From: a virus
Strand: one strand, 5' to 3'
IMG/VR virus record: IMGVR_UViG_3300012920_000136
Coordinates: 1 to 33,036 of that record
Length of the DNA: 33,036 nt
Shown here piece after piece: positions 23,291 through 33,036 of this stretch. Made by a program: the position numbers and the translations under genes. The first letter of the stretch is position 1. Each line of letters starts with the position of its first letter. The notes under the pieces were generated by a model. The model saw nothing but the letters and a program-made list of their open reading frames with translations, made no database searches and was not told the DNA's origin.

Positions 23291-24217
23291 TTAAGATGTT
23301 TTAATTACATAAAGTGTAAAAGTTGATTGTACCGCATTAGATCCACTAGGAAAGTTCCTAGATCTGTAATCATTTGCATTAACAAATAAATTAAATTGTG
23401 TTGAAGTATTGAGTTGTTGATCTACAGAAGAACCTCTAGAATTAACAGTTGCACCAGATGGAACAGATGTATGCCAATCATACCTAAGACCACCAGATGA
23501 TAAAGTAGCTTGATATCTTATTGCATTTTGAAGTAATGTTTGAAAGTTACCATCAGTCAATGGTTGAATTTGATTACTAGAGCTATTCCAACCTGCGGGT
23601 ACTGTAAAGCTAGCTGATGATCCAGTATATTGTAATAACCGATAAGTATTATTTGTTACGATATGTGAACCTGATGAGTTTTTAAAGGTATCATCTGTAA
23701 CATGAGCAGCTACTGTAGCTGATGAATTATATCTAGAGTCAGAGAACGCAATAGTACCAGAAGATGCAGAACTACTTAAAAAGTATGTGCCAGGCCCATT
23801 GGCGGCAACAAGAACATCAATAGCTGGATCAGCAAATGTATCTCTAAAATCTTGAGCACTAAATTCTTGTAGTTGAGTACCAGTCCAATACAAAGGTGCT
23901 TCCATACTTCCTAGTGTAATATCAGAAAGAGATGCAACTGTTTGATACATTGTATAATTAGTAGCAAACGAACCAGTAGCAGGTGCTGATGGAAAGGCTG
24001 ATACGTTAGTAGCATCATCTCCTGCAACACGAAAATTATCTGTCTGAGTACCAATAGCAGTACCAGAAGACATATTCAAAGTTACGGAAGGATTGAGCGA
24101 GAATTGATAAGCAGCCTGATTAACAATCTCAGTAATTTGACCAGCTGTCATTTGGCGGAGGCCGCCTTCATTACTATTTAGAGTTGCGTCCCAGTATACA
24201 GGAGTACGTACAGCCAT
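23291..24217 (-). CDS. Fibre- or baseplate-associated structural protein
   Basis: 308-residue, Ser/Thr/Asn/Gly-rich protein without obvious enzyme motifs. The N-terminus MAVRTPVYWDATLNSNEGG, followed by LRQMTAGQI, resembles the start of small structural proteins found beside the giant DUF4815 protein in marine T4-like phages. The rest alternates short hydrophobic strands with Ser/Thr turns, suggesting a beta-rich fibre or adhesin domain, ending FTLYVIKTS. AAGGA lies before the ATG. It sits 9 nt after the preceding 304-residue gene and is probably co-transcribed with it. Confidence 0.8.
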   Translation of the reverse strand: MAVRTPVYWDATLNSNEGGLRQMTAGQITEIVNQAAYQFSLNPSVTLNMSSGTAIGTQTDNFRVAGDDATNVSAFPSAPATGSFATNYTMYQTVASLSDITLGSMEAPLYWTGTQLQEFSAQDFRDTFADPAIDVLVAANGPGTYFLSSSASSGTIAFSDSRYNSSATVAAHVTDDTFKNSSGSHIVTNNTYRLLQYTGSSASFTVPAGWNSSSNQIQPLTDGNFQTLLQNAIRYQATLSSGGLRYDWHTSVPSGATVNSRGSSVDQQLNTSTQFNLFVNANDYRSRNFPSGSNAVQSTFTLYVIKTS

Positions 24218-24226
24218 GATTTATCC

Positions 24227-25141
24227 TTACCAGAGTCTTGATCCACCACTATCATAGACCTTGGTGATTAAATTGTCAACATCAATGTTTTTGTTGCCAC
24301 CTAGATTACCAAAAGAAATAGTAGCTTCTTTACCTGCCCCACCACTATTTCTTTGTAGAGTAAATGATTGAGTAGGAAAGTTTAAAGCGCCTGAATCTTG
24401 GATATGAACATTTGATGCAAGCATGTGGACGTTACCGGTGAATGTGGAGATATCACCCTCAACACGCACGTCACCAGTAAAGACATTGTTAGCGCCACGG
24501 AAACTTGAGTTGGCAGAAATTCTTAGATAATTACCTCTGACATGAGCAAGTGATGGTTGAGTGAATACAACGTTCGATTCAACAAACAGGTTACGAGCAA
24601 CAGTAGCATTCTGGAAGGTAGCTTCTTCAATATCTGGCTGTCCAAACTCAACTGTACCAAGTTGTGCGTTAGCAAGTTTCAATACGTTACCAGTTGAACC
24701 TGGGTTCTGACCAGCAGAAGCACCTTGGAATCTAAGTGATCCAGCTTTAGTTACCAATCTACCAGATGTCTCAATAAGAATCTTACCAAAGACGTTCATG
24801 TTAGCAGATTGTGTTACGTTAGCAGCAAGAGTAAGTTCATCTGGAAGTTGGTTTGACTTAATCTGTCTAGCAAACTTTAGCTCACCATTAGCAGTTGTTG
24901 CAAGTGTAAGAATAGCATTGGCATGTGCATTATCACCTGCAAGAATTTTTAAGTTGTTTAGTGAACCGATAGAAACTACAGATGTAGCAGGTGCAGTAAA
25001 GGATGTGTTTGCCGTAATCGAGTTAGCAAATAAATTTGATTCATCAGTTGCAAATTGATTTACTCTTGATACCAATTGGTTTGATCTAATACGCCACGTA
25101 TTAAAGGTATCTGAAAGCTCTGTATTTGAAATAGCTGCCAT
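24227..25141 (-). CDS. Tail-fibre-like structural protein
   Basis: 304-residue structural protein. The N-terminal motif MAAISNTELSDTFNTWRIRS, continuing NQLVSRVNQFA, is the attachment-type helix found in several tail-fibre-like proteins of marine T4-like phages. The body is Asn/Ala/Thr/Gly-rich with repeated patterns (NVFGKILIETSG, NLFVESNVVF, NNVFTGDVRVEGDISTFTGNV) that look like a trimeric beta-helix stalk. It ends with a short segment SGGSRLW. No chaperone-cleavage motif is seen. It lies just after the 82-residue coiled-coil gene and its internal late-promoter octamer. Confidence 0.82.
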   Translation of the reverse strand: MAAISNTELSDTFNTWRIRSNQLVSRVNQFATDESNLFANSITANTSFTAPATSVVSIGSLNNLKILAGDNAHANAILTLATTANGELKFARQIKSNQLPDELTLAANVTQSANMNVFGKILIETSGRLVTKAGSLRFQGASAGQNPGSTGNVLKLANAQLGTVEFGQPDIEEATFQNATVARNLFVESNVVFTQPSLAHVRGNYLRISANSSFRGANNVFTGDVRVEGDISTFTGNVHMLASNVHIQDSGALNFPTQSFTLQRNSGGAGKEATISFGNLGGNKNIDVDNLITKVYDSGGSRLW

Positions 25142-25146
25142 TTCTA

Positions 25147-25395
25147 TTAATCCTTTTTAACAAGTTGAACGAGTAAATCTTTCAACTCATGCAATTCATT
25201 TCGTATAGTATTTATATCATTGTTCACTTGATTCATCTGATCTTTCACAGCTTTTCTTTCAGCAAGCTCACGCTGCTTAGCAGCTTTCTCTATTTTATAT
25301 GCCTCGAATGACCGTACATCATCATTTATAACACCACCGTTTGTGGTGTCCTTTACTAAATTTTGGTGGTCTTTAATTGGCTTTAACTGTGACAT
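25147..25395 (-). CDS. Small coiled-coil protein after the giant structural gene
   Basis: 82-residue protein: a short N-terminus (MSQLKPIKDHQNLVKDTTNG) followed by a long charged helix (residues 31-78) with heptad-like hydrophobic spacing ending LHELKDLLVQLVKKD, so probably a coiled coil. It overlaps the 3' end of the 2440-residue gene by 13 nt and precedes the fibre-like genes by 5 nt. Comparable small proteins occur at this place in cyanophage genomes. It may be a minor baseplate or fibre-joining component; function unknown. Confidence 0.78.
   Translation of the reverse strand: MSQLKPIKDHQNLVKDTTNGGVINDDVRSFEAYKIEKAAKQRELAERKAVKDQMNQVNNDINTIRNELHELKDLLVQLVKKD
25209..25216 (-). promoter_or_regulatory. 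T4-type late promoter inside the 82-residue gene
   Basis: Exact TATAAATA followed by CTATA on the minus strand, 67 nt before the tail-fibre-like gene at 25141. It is the best sequence match to the extended T4 late consensus in the window and would drive the three downstream fibre-cluster genes. Confidence 0.6.
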
Positions 25396-28300
25396 ATCAT
25401 TCGGAAGTTTTTAACTTTAGGAACATTTACTGGGTTAGATGATTTCATCACCAATTTAATTACAGCAACTTTAAAGTCATCAAGGTCTTCAATATTGATA
25501 GTTACTTCTCTGAAACCACCTGTCTCTGTATCAATAGCAGATGAAACAAAACCTGAATCAATATATGTTTCAACCGAATCTAATCTTTCAAGATCTGAAG
25601 CTATTTTATACATAGCCTGTATAGAGCAGCCTGCTGGAATATTTACATCCATAATAATCTTTATAGATTGAGCAGCTGTAGTAAGACTTAGAGGTCTTGT
25701 AATATAGTTAGCAAGGTTAGTTGCACCCTCTACAGCAATATCATCAACAAATCTATCTAGCAAGTCGATAGAGAAGTTTGCACTATTAGATTGAATTCTA
25801 TAAGCCGAGGAAGACATTCCTTCCAGCGCACCTGCTGCCAGGGTAATAGTAGTATCATCAGTAATAGTTGTTACTTTACCAATCACATTACCTGTAGCTG
25901 TCTCCAAGAAGTCACCAACAGTTACTTCATCTTGGAATTGTGTTGATGAACCAGAAACACCTGTTGTACCATATGTTACAGAAGCTGTACCTGTTCCAAT
26001 AAACGATGAAGTAGCATTTACTGCATGTAGTCTAACTGCAACTGATGAACCTGCTTGATTTGACTTAGTGAATGGTGATCCAAGAGTAATAGTTGTTTTA
26101 TCTTGATCGGGGTTACCACCAAACGTATTGTTAGCTGATGTAAGAGTCACACCTGTAACAAGATAAGAACCATTGATACCTGACATTACGCTCTTAATGT
26201 CAAGATGCTGACCAACCTTTACATTTTGAAGTGTATCATCAACTGCATCTACGTTTGTGACAATTTGACCTGCTGTAGTATTAGCATTACTGAATGTAAT
26301 ATTACCATTTGATTGAACAACATATGAAACTGGTGAGCCATCTGTAATCTCTGCATTCTTAGTCATCATAACTTGTGTTGCAGAGTTTACAGTCAACACT
26401 GTACCAATTACAGCTTGATCAGCTGCTCTTCTAATAATATCACCTGGGAATAATTCACCAGCAAAGTTTGTACTACTACCTGTAATAAAGTTATTGGATG
26501 AATTGTAGGTGATTGAACCAGAGCCAGTTGACTGGACTGTTGTATTTGAAATACTTGAGCTGTTAGTCATAGGTGTGGAATCAAGTTCAACAACATTAAA
26601 CTGCGAATCAGTAAAACTACTAACTCGGTTTTGAATTCCATATCCAATAATCTGCTGAAGGTCAATTACTGGTGAAATGTTATCGTTATTCGAGAACAAC
26701 TCTGCCTTAACCTTCAAAGACGAAGTTTTCAAAATTGGCGGACCTGCAGCTTCAGTAGCTTGGTTTTCAAACGACTTCAAGAATTTACGAGTTGTAAGAT
26801 ATCTTGTCTGACCTGGAGTAATACCTGTGAATCCAGAGAAAGTACTATCATTATTTTCTACATCAAAGAAATATTTTAATGTTGTATCGCCTAATACAAT
26901 GTCTTGAGAATTCAGGAAGAATCCATCTACAGGTAGCTGTCTAGAACACGTCACACCACTACCACCATAAAAGCCTTTTACAAAGCTATTGACAGAGCCA
27001 ACCAAAGCACCATCATCAGTTGGAAGTTCGATAATAAAGCTATCAGGTTCTAAGCCGGTTGCTATAACAGTATGCGTTCCATTAATCGCAGAAGCCTGGA
27101 ACCCATTACTAGTTGATCCAGATCCGTAAATACCTTCTTGAACACCACTAATCAATGCTTTTTGTCCAGTTTGGAAACCATGATTTGGAGCCAACACTCT
27201 TACTTTATTTGTGTTAGGTGCAAACTGTAATGGGTTTGCTTTCAAGGTCATTGGAACTGGTGGAACACCTTTAAAGTTTACAGTCTTAGTTTCATTAATA
27301 GTAAACTTAGCTTGACGCAATGTAAACTTCATATCTTTAAGCGGATGAGCTACAAACTCTTGACCGTTTTGAGACAGATATAAAGAACCTTTTAGTGGAT
27401 TCTGGTTTACAGGACTACTGTTAGTCAAATCAGTACCACCAAGCTCACTCACATAAACTTGACATCCAGGCTCATCGGTCTTTACTACCAAGGCATATGT
27501 CTCACCATGCTGAACATAGATTGGAGCCTTGAAAGTAAAGTTAGTTGCAATAGATGCATCAGAAGAAGTAAACACATCAAATGTTTGTTTAGTTACCTGT
27601 GAGAAAGGAAGAACTTTAGTTGATGGAACACCAGTACTATTAGTTGTTCTAATCTCAACAGTCACAGGTCTCCGACCTGTAGCTGAGAAATACAAATCAA
27701 CATCAGTAAGGAATGCACCGCCAGGTGATCTTACAGTAAATGTCTGTGCTAATGGATCATGACCTGTTGTCCATGTAGCAATAAGTCTTTGAGTTGAACC
27801 AACACGTCTAGTTACTTGTCTATCGCCTGAGAATAATCTATCAGTTGCAAACTCAACAGATCTTGAACTTACCAATGTTCTTTCTTTAGACAACGTATAA
27901 CCTTGTGAAGCAAAATTAGCTCTACCAATAGAATCAAAGTCTTCATCTGTATTACTAATATTATCACTAAGTTTAAAAGCTCTTTCACCAACTCGGAAAG
28001 CGTTTCTTTCATTGTTAGGAAGATTAAATACACCTACAGCTGTACCTTCAAGATCAGACTTAATATCATCTCCTGGTACTTTCATTGTTGGAGCAGATGT
28101 ACCATCTGCACTACCATTAATAGCAGTAATATCAACTACGTTAAATGTTGAAGCAGCAATCTCTGTTTTACCAAGTAGTCTATCACCAATTGCAAAACCA
28201 TTTACAATATTTACAAGATGGATATCTTGGTTTGTAATTGTTCCAGCAGGTGCAGTTACATTTACAAATCCTGCATGAGCAACTACAGCAGATGCTGTCA

Positions 28301-31300
28301 ATCTTTGTACTTTACCACCATCACCAACACCATAGTTAGCAGTACTATAAGCATCAAAAGCTGCTATAGTTGCACCCTCTGGATCTTCCAAAGTAACTAA
28401 ATTAGTATCTGTATCAGTAGCCGTTACTTTAAATACTCTACCTTCCAGTTGTTTAGAGGTATTACCAGAACCTGTAATAGTATGAGCAGAAGTAGCAGGA
28501 CGTCTAAACTGGAAAGTATTGTTACGAGGCAAATACTCACCTGCAGCTAAAGTAAGTTCTGTTGTATTAGAAGCTGATGTTCTTAATTTTGTTGCTTTAG
28601 ATGCATTACTTTGCATACTATTTTTTGAACCAAGTTCCTCTGCATCTCTAGCAGCGCGCTTACCAAAATTATGTAGATAAACCAAGTGACCTGGTGAAAT
28701 ACCTGTCAAAGAGTTTAACGTCATTGTAAATGAAGTTGCACCACCACTATCAGTGATATGATTTACAGCTGTTGCAAAAGTTGCTGTATGGTCTGCATTG
28801 GTTACAACATCACCAAATTGGAACGCAGCCTCATAAACACCTTCAGAAGCTCTTCTAGGGTCATCTGCAAGAACCTTATTAGTAAGTTCATCTGGATAAA
28901 AATTGAAAGATGAATAACCAGTAGGAAGTTCAACTTGAAATATATCGGCTGGCCTGATATAGCTATCAACTGCTACATCGTCAAAGAAACCAAAGAATTT
29001 TGTATCCGGTTTCAAATTAGCAGCAATATATGTAATAGGTTTAGCTCTCATAAATTCTGCATAGCTAATATCTATAACTCTATCACCATAATCTTCAGGT
29101 GGATTTTCTTGACTTGTTAGTGTAATGTTTGTACCTGTTCTAGATTGATATCCAATCTCATCAGTATACACATCTTGATACGTATTGAACCTGTTACCTT
29201 GTTGTTCAGAATAAATACTACCATCAGTTTGATAAGTTCTACCAGTCCAATTAGTTTCCCATTCATTCCACTCTGTACCAGTAATACCAGCTTCTTCCGC
29301 AATAAACTTAATTGCATCAAAATTATTATCATCAACCTTTATAAGGTCTGGTCGTCTATCAACATCTTTCCATAAATCAGCATTAGGAATTATTTGAATC
29401 TCACCTTTAAATGCACCAACTTTATAAGGGTTAACATCAATAGATCTAGTAGCCTGTGTATTCTCAATGTATGTTGATGATGTAAATGGCAGTGTAATCA
29501 AGTCACCAGTTTTTGCATATGTATTAGCTTGACTAGAACGAGCAGCACCCGTAGTAAGTGTTTCTACAATATTTACAGCTTCTGTAAAGTGCATTGGACG
29601 AAGTACTTGATTTACTCTATCAACAGAAACTCTATAGTCTCTTTGTTTAGGGTCACCAATACCGTGACCAGTGAATGCATCTACAATAAAGCCATTCTTA
29701 AATCTATCAAGACCAGTGTTACTATCTTTGATAGCAAGTCTAGCGGTGTCTTGTTCTAACAAGTTAAGGACAATATAATATTCCAATGCGCGAACACGTC
29801 TGTCCAACGAACCAATATCTTTCATAGTATATCTACGGTTCGATCTCTGATCTATCTTCACATCCTTAGCTGTTTTTGTATAAGGAGGAATAAACAATGT
29901 AGCAAGAACCATTTGATCGTTTGGATCTTTAGGTTGTTGAGGTTCGATAGCAGGTGTACCAGCAACAATATTAAATGTACCTGAACTGTCTAAGGATAGT
30001 TTGTCTATACGTCCAACATAATAAGCAAGATCTGTACTAAAATCAGAACCTAAAGCTGGTATCTCATGATTGAATGCGTTTGATCCAGAAATAACTGGAC
30101 GGAAGTCAATACAATCATGAAGTGGAACTGTAAATGTTTGACCATCTACAGTTGATTTAAATTCAAGAATATCTTCTAAGTCTTGACTATAAGAGTTAAC
30201 ACTAAAGTAATTACCATCGCCACTGTAGCTGTAAAAGTCATACGTGATACGAATAGCACCAGATGGTGGCTGAGCACCTGGATTAAGTTTTATTTGACCA
30301 GCTTGATAATGAGTTGAACGCTGACCATTGTCTAGTGTATATCTATCAGTGATATCGACAGCATTAGAATCATTATAAGTTGCAAAGTCACCTGGTGTCA
30401 TTCTAACACTTTCCAACTTAAAGATATCAGCGTGGTTCAAAGTAATAGAACGAGCTGTTACACTTTTCTTAGTAGTAACGGTCTGTGTGTTATCATTTAC
30501 AAGAGTCTTTGTTTTCTCACCAGCGTCTGTACCAGTCTGTCTAATTGAACATATAAGTGAATAAGAACGACCATTTGTTAAGGTTGACAAATCACTATCT
30601 ATGGTAATAATTTTTCTATTTGCATCGTTATCAAAACTAATATCTGATGCACCTATATTGACATGAGTATTGGTAACATTATCGATTAAGGTATAGTTGG
30701 CTACAACTTGATCTGATACAAATGTTTCGTTTGTAGCAGTCAGTGTATGAGTAAATCCACCAGAACCTGCATTCTCTGTAATAATTCTTCTTGTAGTAAA
30801 GTCAGCTGATTCTACAGTATCATTACCTGATCCATCAACACCTCTAAGTGTTTTAATCATATTATAGCCTACAGGATAAAGCAATGATGTAAATTCTGCT
30901 TCAAATAATTCTGTCAAACCAACGCCAGGACGAGCATCCGTTAAAGAACTAGCTGCATTAGCTGTAAGTTCTAGTGCTGTGGAACTTGTAATACTGCTTA
31001 CTATACCCATAAACGTGTCATTGGCATAAAAGGCATCACCTACTCTATATGCATCTATAAAGTTTGTACCCTTACCAGTTACAGTTGGATCTGAGGTGGT
31101 AGTTACTAGACCAACTGCTTTAGAGCCATCAACTGTTTGTACCACATCTGCAGTGAATTCAGATCCGCTACCACCAGTTGTAGCTACAGACAATACGTCT
31201 CTTTCAAACACTTTGCCTGAATCCATTTGTATATCAAATAGACCAAGTTTAAATTGAGTAGCAGTTCCACCACTGTGGTTACCACTATGAACCTGATACA

Positions 31301-32705
31301 TTCTTACTCTAGCAGAACCAACTTGGTTTGCTACTCCTGGGGATGTTCCATTAGAGGAAATCAATGCATCACACAAATGTATTTCTTCAAACGAATCAAA
31401 GTTTGGAAAATGGGTTGCATCTGTAACAATTATAAAGTTACCGGTAGGCGTACCCACTGGTTGTTCTGCCAACCTGACAACATGACCATTCTCAGCACCA
31501 GCAGAATCTTCTCTAGCGCGAGGAAAGTCAATATATCTTACAGCGGTATTTTCAATTTCAAACCCTCTAACATATGCCTTAGCTGGATCAATAGATACAG
31601 CAAACTTTGTAGCATCCCCGTATTTGATACCTTCAACAGCAGCACCAACTTGTTGTGGATATATACCATCATTTGTACCAGTGTCAAGATGCTCGCGAGC
31701 TGCAAGTTTGAATTTGTTTACTTCATAATCACCAGACTCATCATAAGTACGACGTGCAAGAGTTTTTTCTAACTCAGCATAGTCAGATTGTTTTACAACA
31801 CTATTGACTTGACCATTCTTTAATGAAATTAATTTAACAAACTTCTTAGTTACATCTGTAGGTGGTTTACCCATAGACATATCTACTTTCAGGCGGTGTG
31901 CACCTGGAGCAGCGTAGTTAGGAGTTCCACGAGCATTATCGTTTAGACTATTATCATCTTCTGGTCTAACTATAGTCTCTGTGACAGTGAAACCAACATT
32001 AACTGATGGATTGTTTTGGAAACGACCAGCATAATAATGAAGCTCATCATTTTTTACAAAACGTCCATCAATATAGTAAATACCTTCTTTTACTTCAGTA
32101 AGTAGACCGTTACCTACAACATCAGTAGTAGGAGAATTAGTATATGATGTCGCAAGACCACCATCATCTGCATTAGATCTAATAGTTACAGTTATATCAC
32201 TTGCAAGAGCAGTAGTTAATCTTTCATTTGCAGCTAAAGTGTTATCGCTTTTCTTAGCTGTAATAACTTCACCAGGTACAAATCTTTTTGTAGTATCATC
32301 AGAACCAGTTCCCTCAAAAACAAAGTATAGAGTTGCAATTGTACCATCATCTACACAACCACATTCTGACGTATCAAGTACACGAGCTTGAAGACCACTA
32401 GTACCACCAGTAATAATCATATCTTTAAACTGTTTTAGATATGATTTTACATCTGTACCACTTTGAATGTTTTCTAGTTTTGCAAATGAGACATCAGCAT
32501 TAATGTTTACCTCACCAGGTATAACCATGGATCCATCTTCAAACACATGGTCACCAAACTTGGAAACCTGGTTTTGTAAGATAGTTTGCATTTGTGTAAG
32601 CTCGCGAGCTTGCACTGAAACAGCTGGACGATAGAGGATTCGATAAAACTTTTTGGCCTCATCAAAGTCATCGTAATAGGGACTTGTATTTAAGTCAATT
32701 GCCAT
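25383..32705 (-). CDS. Giant DUF4815-type virion structural protein (2440 residues)
   Basis: Very large structural protein. Residues 1 to about 550 show the DUF4815-type start: MAIDLNTSPYYDDFDEAKKF, then the YRILYRPAVSVQARELTQMQ block, and AKAYVRGFEIE near 375-385. A later conserved section contains RFKNGFIVDAFTGHGIGD. Around two thirds along is a beta-sandwich-like region with WTTGHDPLAQTFTV and APIYVQHGETYALVVKT, typical of phage baseplate and fibre proteins. Related 50-75-residue modules occur near 540-590, 2058-2132 and 2235-2310. The C-terminus ends KVKNFRMICHS. Starts follow AAGGA at good spacing. It overlaps the 82-residue gene by 13 nt. A baseplate periphery or fibre role is inferred from family and neighbours. 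No frameshift or stop interrupts the frame. Confidence 0.92.
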   Translation of the reverse strand: MAIDLNTSPYYDDFDEAKKFYRILYRPAVSVQARELTQMQTILQNQVSKFGDHVFEDGSMVIPGEVNINADVSFAKLENIQSGTDVKSYLKQFKDMIITGGTSGLQARVLDTSECGCVDDGTIATLYFVFEGTGSDDTTKRFVPGEVITAKKSDNTLAANERLTTALASDITVTIRSNADDGGLATSYTNSPTTDVVGNGLLTEVKEGIYYIDGRFVKNDELHYYAGRFQNNPSVNVGFTVTETIVRPEDDNSLNDNARGTPNYAAPGAHRLKVDMSMGKPPTDVTKKFVKLISLKNGQVNSVVKQSDYAELEKTLARRTYDESGDYEVNKFKLAAREHLDTGTNDGIYPQQVGAAVEGIKYGDATKFAVSIDPAKAYVRGFEIENTAVRYIDFPRAREDSAGAENGHVVRLAEQPVGTPTGNFIIVTDATHFPNFDSFEEIHLCDALISSNGTSPGVANQVGSARVRMYQVHSGNHSGGTATQFKLGLFDIQMDSGKVFERDVLSVATTGGSGSEFTADVVQTVDGSKAVGLVTTTSDPTVTGKGTNFIDAYRVGDAFYANDTFMGIVSSITSSTALELTANAASSLTDARPGVGLTELFEAEFTSLLYPVGYNMIKTLRGVDGSGNDTVESADFTTRRIITENAGSGGFTHTLTATNETFVSDQVVANYTLIDNVTNTHVNIGASDISFDNDANRKIITIDSDLSTLTNGRSYSLICSIRQTGTDAGEKTKTLVNDNTQTVTTKKSVTARSITLNHADIFKLESVRMTPGDFATYNDSNAVDITDRYTLDNGQRSTHYQAGQIKLNPGAQPPSGAIRITYDFYSYSGDGNYFSVNSYSQDLEDILEFKSTVDGQTFTVPLHDCIDFRPVISGSNAFNHEIPALGSDFSTDLAYYVGRIDKLSLDSSGTFNIVAGTPAIEPQQPKDPNDQMVLATLFIPPYTKTAKDVKIDQRSNRRYTMKDIGSLDRRVRALEYYIVLNLLEQDTARLAIKDSNTGLDRFKNGFIVDAFTGHGIGDPKQRDYRVSVDRVNQVLRPMHFTEAVNIVETLTTGAARSSQANTYAKTGDLITLPFTSSTYIENTQATRSIDVNPYKVGAFKGEIQIIPNADLWKDVDRRPDLIKVDDNNFDAIKFIAEEAGITGTEWNEWETNWTGRTYQTDGSIYSEQQGNRFNTYQDVYTDEIGYQSRTGTNITLTSQENPPEDYGDRVIDISYAEFMRAKPITYIAANLKPDTKFFGFFDDVAVDSYIRPADIFQVELPTGYSSFNFYPDELTNKVLADDPRRASEGVYEAAFQFGDVVTNADHTATFATAVNHITDSGGATSFTMTLNSLTGISPGHLVYLHNFGKRAARDAEELGSKNSMQSNASKATKLRTSASNTTELTLAAGEYLPRNNTFQFRRPATSAHTITGSGNTSKQLEGRVFKVTATDTDTNLVTLEDPEGATIAAFDAYSTANYGVGDGGKVQRLTASAVVAHAGFVNVTAPAGTITNQDIHLVNIVNGFAIGDRLLGKTEIAASTFNVVDITAINGSADGTSAPTMKVPGDDIKSDLEGTAVGVFNLPNNERNAFRVGERAFKLSDNISNTDEDFDSIGRANFASQGYTLSKERTLVSSRSVEFATDRLFSGDRQVTRRVGSTQRLIATWTTGHDPLAQTFTVRSPGGAFLTDVDLYFSATGRRPVTVEIRTTNSTGVPSTKVLPFSQVTKQTFDVFTSSDASIATNFTFKAPIYVQHGETYALVVKTDEPGCQVYVSELGGTDLTNSSPVNQNPLKGSLYLSQNGQEFVAHPLKDMKFTLRQAKFTINETKTVNFKGVPPVPMTLKANPLQFAPNTNKVRVLAPNHGFQTGQKALISGVQEGIYGSGSTSNGFQASAINGTHTVIATGLEPDSFIIELPTDDGALVGSVNSFVKGFYGGSGVTCSRQLPVDGFFLNSQDIVLGDTTLKYFFDVENNDSTFSGFTGITPGQTRYLTTRKFLKSFENQATEAAGPPILKTSSLKVKAELFSNNDNISPVIDLQQIIGYGIQNRVSSFTDSQFNVVELDSTPMTNSSSISNTTVQSTGSGSITYNSSNNFITGSSTNFAGELFPGDIIRRAADQAVIGTVLTVNSATQVMMTKNAEITDGSPVSYVVQSNGNITFSNANTTAGQIVTNVDAVDDTLQNVKVGQHLDIKSVMSGINGSYLVTGVTLTSANNTFGGNPDQDKTTITLGSPFTKSNQAGSSVAVRLHAVNATSSFIGTGTASVTYGTTGVSGSSTQFQDEVTVGDFLETATGNVIGKVTTITDDTTITLAAGALEGMSSSAYRIQSNSANFSIDLLDRFVDDIAVEGATNLANYITRPLSLTTAAQSIKIIMDVNIPAGCSIQAMYKIASDLERLDSVETYIDSGFVSSAIDTETGGFREVTINIEDLDDFKVAVIKLVMKSSNPVNVPKVKNFRMICHS

Positions 32706-32716
32706 TATTTAATTCC

Positions 32717-33036
32717 TTAGAAGCGGATTACGAGTTTAATGTCTTCAATTTGGTCATCAGCCCTTGCGATAGGACCTCTGTTCTCCATGTAAAGCATGTC
32801 TCCTGAGAATTGGACGATATCATTATTTGTAATACCAGAAATAGTAGCTGTCACTGAACTGGTATTACCAGTGATTGTTTCTGGATTTGAAAAGGTCTTA
32901 CTTGTACCTATTAATGATAATATACCTTGTGAAGAATCTGCATTTGTATTAGCAAACGAAACAACACGACCAGAAGCACCAGACGTACCCCCATTAACAA
33001 ACTCATCATCCGTATATTCACCAGAAACGTTTGTAA
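32717..33036 (-). CDS. C-terminal end of a structural protein, probably baseplate or fibre (cut by window edge)
   Basis: Frame open from the window edge to a TAA at 32719-32717, giving the last 105 residues. The C-terminus MLYMENRGPIARADDQIEDI, followed by KLVIRF, is a recurrent ending of virion structural proteins of marine T4-like phages. Upstream sequence is Thr/Ser/Asn/Gly-rich and beta-like. It precedes the giant gene by 11 nt, so the two are transcribed together. Which baseplate or fibre protein it belongs to cannot be decided from this fragment. Confidence 0.85.
   Translation of the reverse strand, partial: TNVSGEYTDDEFVNGGTSGASGRVVSFANTNADSSQGILSLIGTSKTFSNPETITGNTSSVTATISGITNNDIVQFSGDMLYMENRGPIARADDQIEDIKLVIRF

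Noticed and set aside
29211-29218. AATAAATA on the plus strand inside the giant structural gene
   Set aside because: No plus-strand gene follows; chance match in an AT-rich coding region.
1-33036. tRNA genes, integrase, attachment sites or transposons
   Set aside because: None seen; nearly every base is in a recognisable coding frame and no inverted-repeat-bounded transposase is present at the edges of the island.

Overview
This window is a piece of a T4-like myovirus genome, most like the marine T4 relatives (cyanophage and pelagiphage type). Read along the minus strand, from high to low coordinates, genes recognisable as T4 13-14-15-16-17-18-19-20-(67)-21-22-23 occur in canonical T4 order: neck, tail completion, terminase, sheath, tube, portal, prohead core, protease, scaffold, capsid. 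A 2440-residue DUF4815-type structural protein and its small downstream partners are typical of marine T4-like phages. The host cannot be read from this window: there are no photosynthesis or other host-specific metabolic genes, and no tRNA genes were seen.

Layout. (1) 33036 to 22702, minus strand: the C-terminal end of a structural protein (probably baseplate or fibre), the giant DUF4815-type protein, a small coiled-coil protein, two fibre- or baseplate-like proteins and a coiled-coil protein. (2) 14430 to 22723, plus strand: a compact ten-gene accessory island in the opposite orientation. It encodes an unknown protein, a NodU/TobZ-like carbamoyltransferase, a GT-A-like glycosyltransferase, a methyltransferase-like protein, an Asp/Asn hydroxylase-like 2-oxoglutarate enzyme, a large unknown protein, a 33-residue basic peptide, an SGNH-like hydrolase, a radical SAM enzyme and a second GT-A-like glycosyltransferase. 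Every neighbouring pair overlaps by 4 to 29 nt, so the island is probably translated as a coupled operon. (3) 14377 to 1, minus strand: the core morphogenesis cluster from gp13 to a gp23 cut by the window edge. Between gp20 and the gp67-like gene sits a 510-residue collagen-like protein with 60 Gly-X-Y triplets and about 4.7 tandem 27-residue repeats.

Regulation. The T4 late-promoter octamer TATAAATA, or a one-base variant, lies a few tens of bases upstream of gp13, gp18, gp20, the gp67-like gene, gp22 and gp23 on the minus strand, and inside the 82-residue gene near the fibre cluster. This fits late transcription by a gp55/gp33/gp45-type system. One exact plus-strand copy lies 210 nt before the accessory island, inside gp13. 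An imperfect hairpin between gp19 and gp20 carries a promoter-like element across its loop.

The most interesting part is the accessory island, a complete-looking set of small-molecule or glycan modifying enzymes embedded inverted in the virion-assembly region. Its position, the two glycosyltransferases, the carbamoyltransferase, the hydroxylase and the nearby collagen-like virion candidate suggest it could modify a virion surface protein or a host/phage glycan. That link is inference. No stretch longer than about 65 bases lacks a gene.
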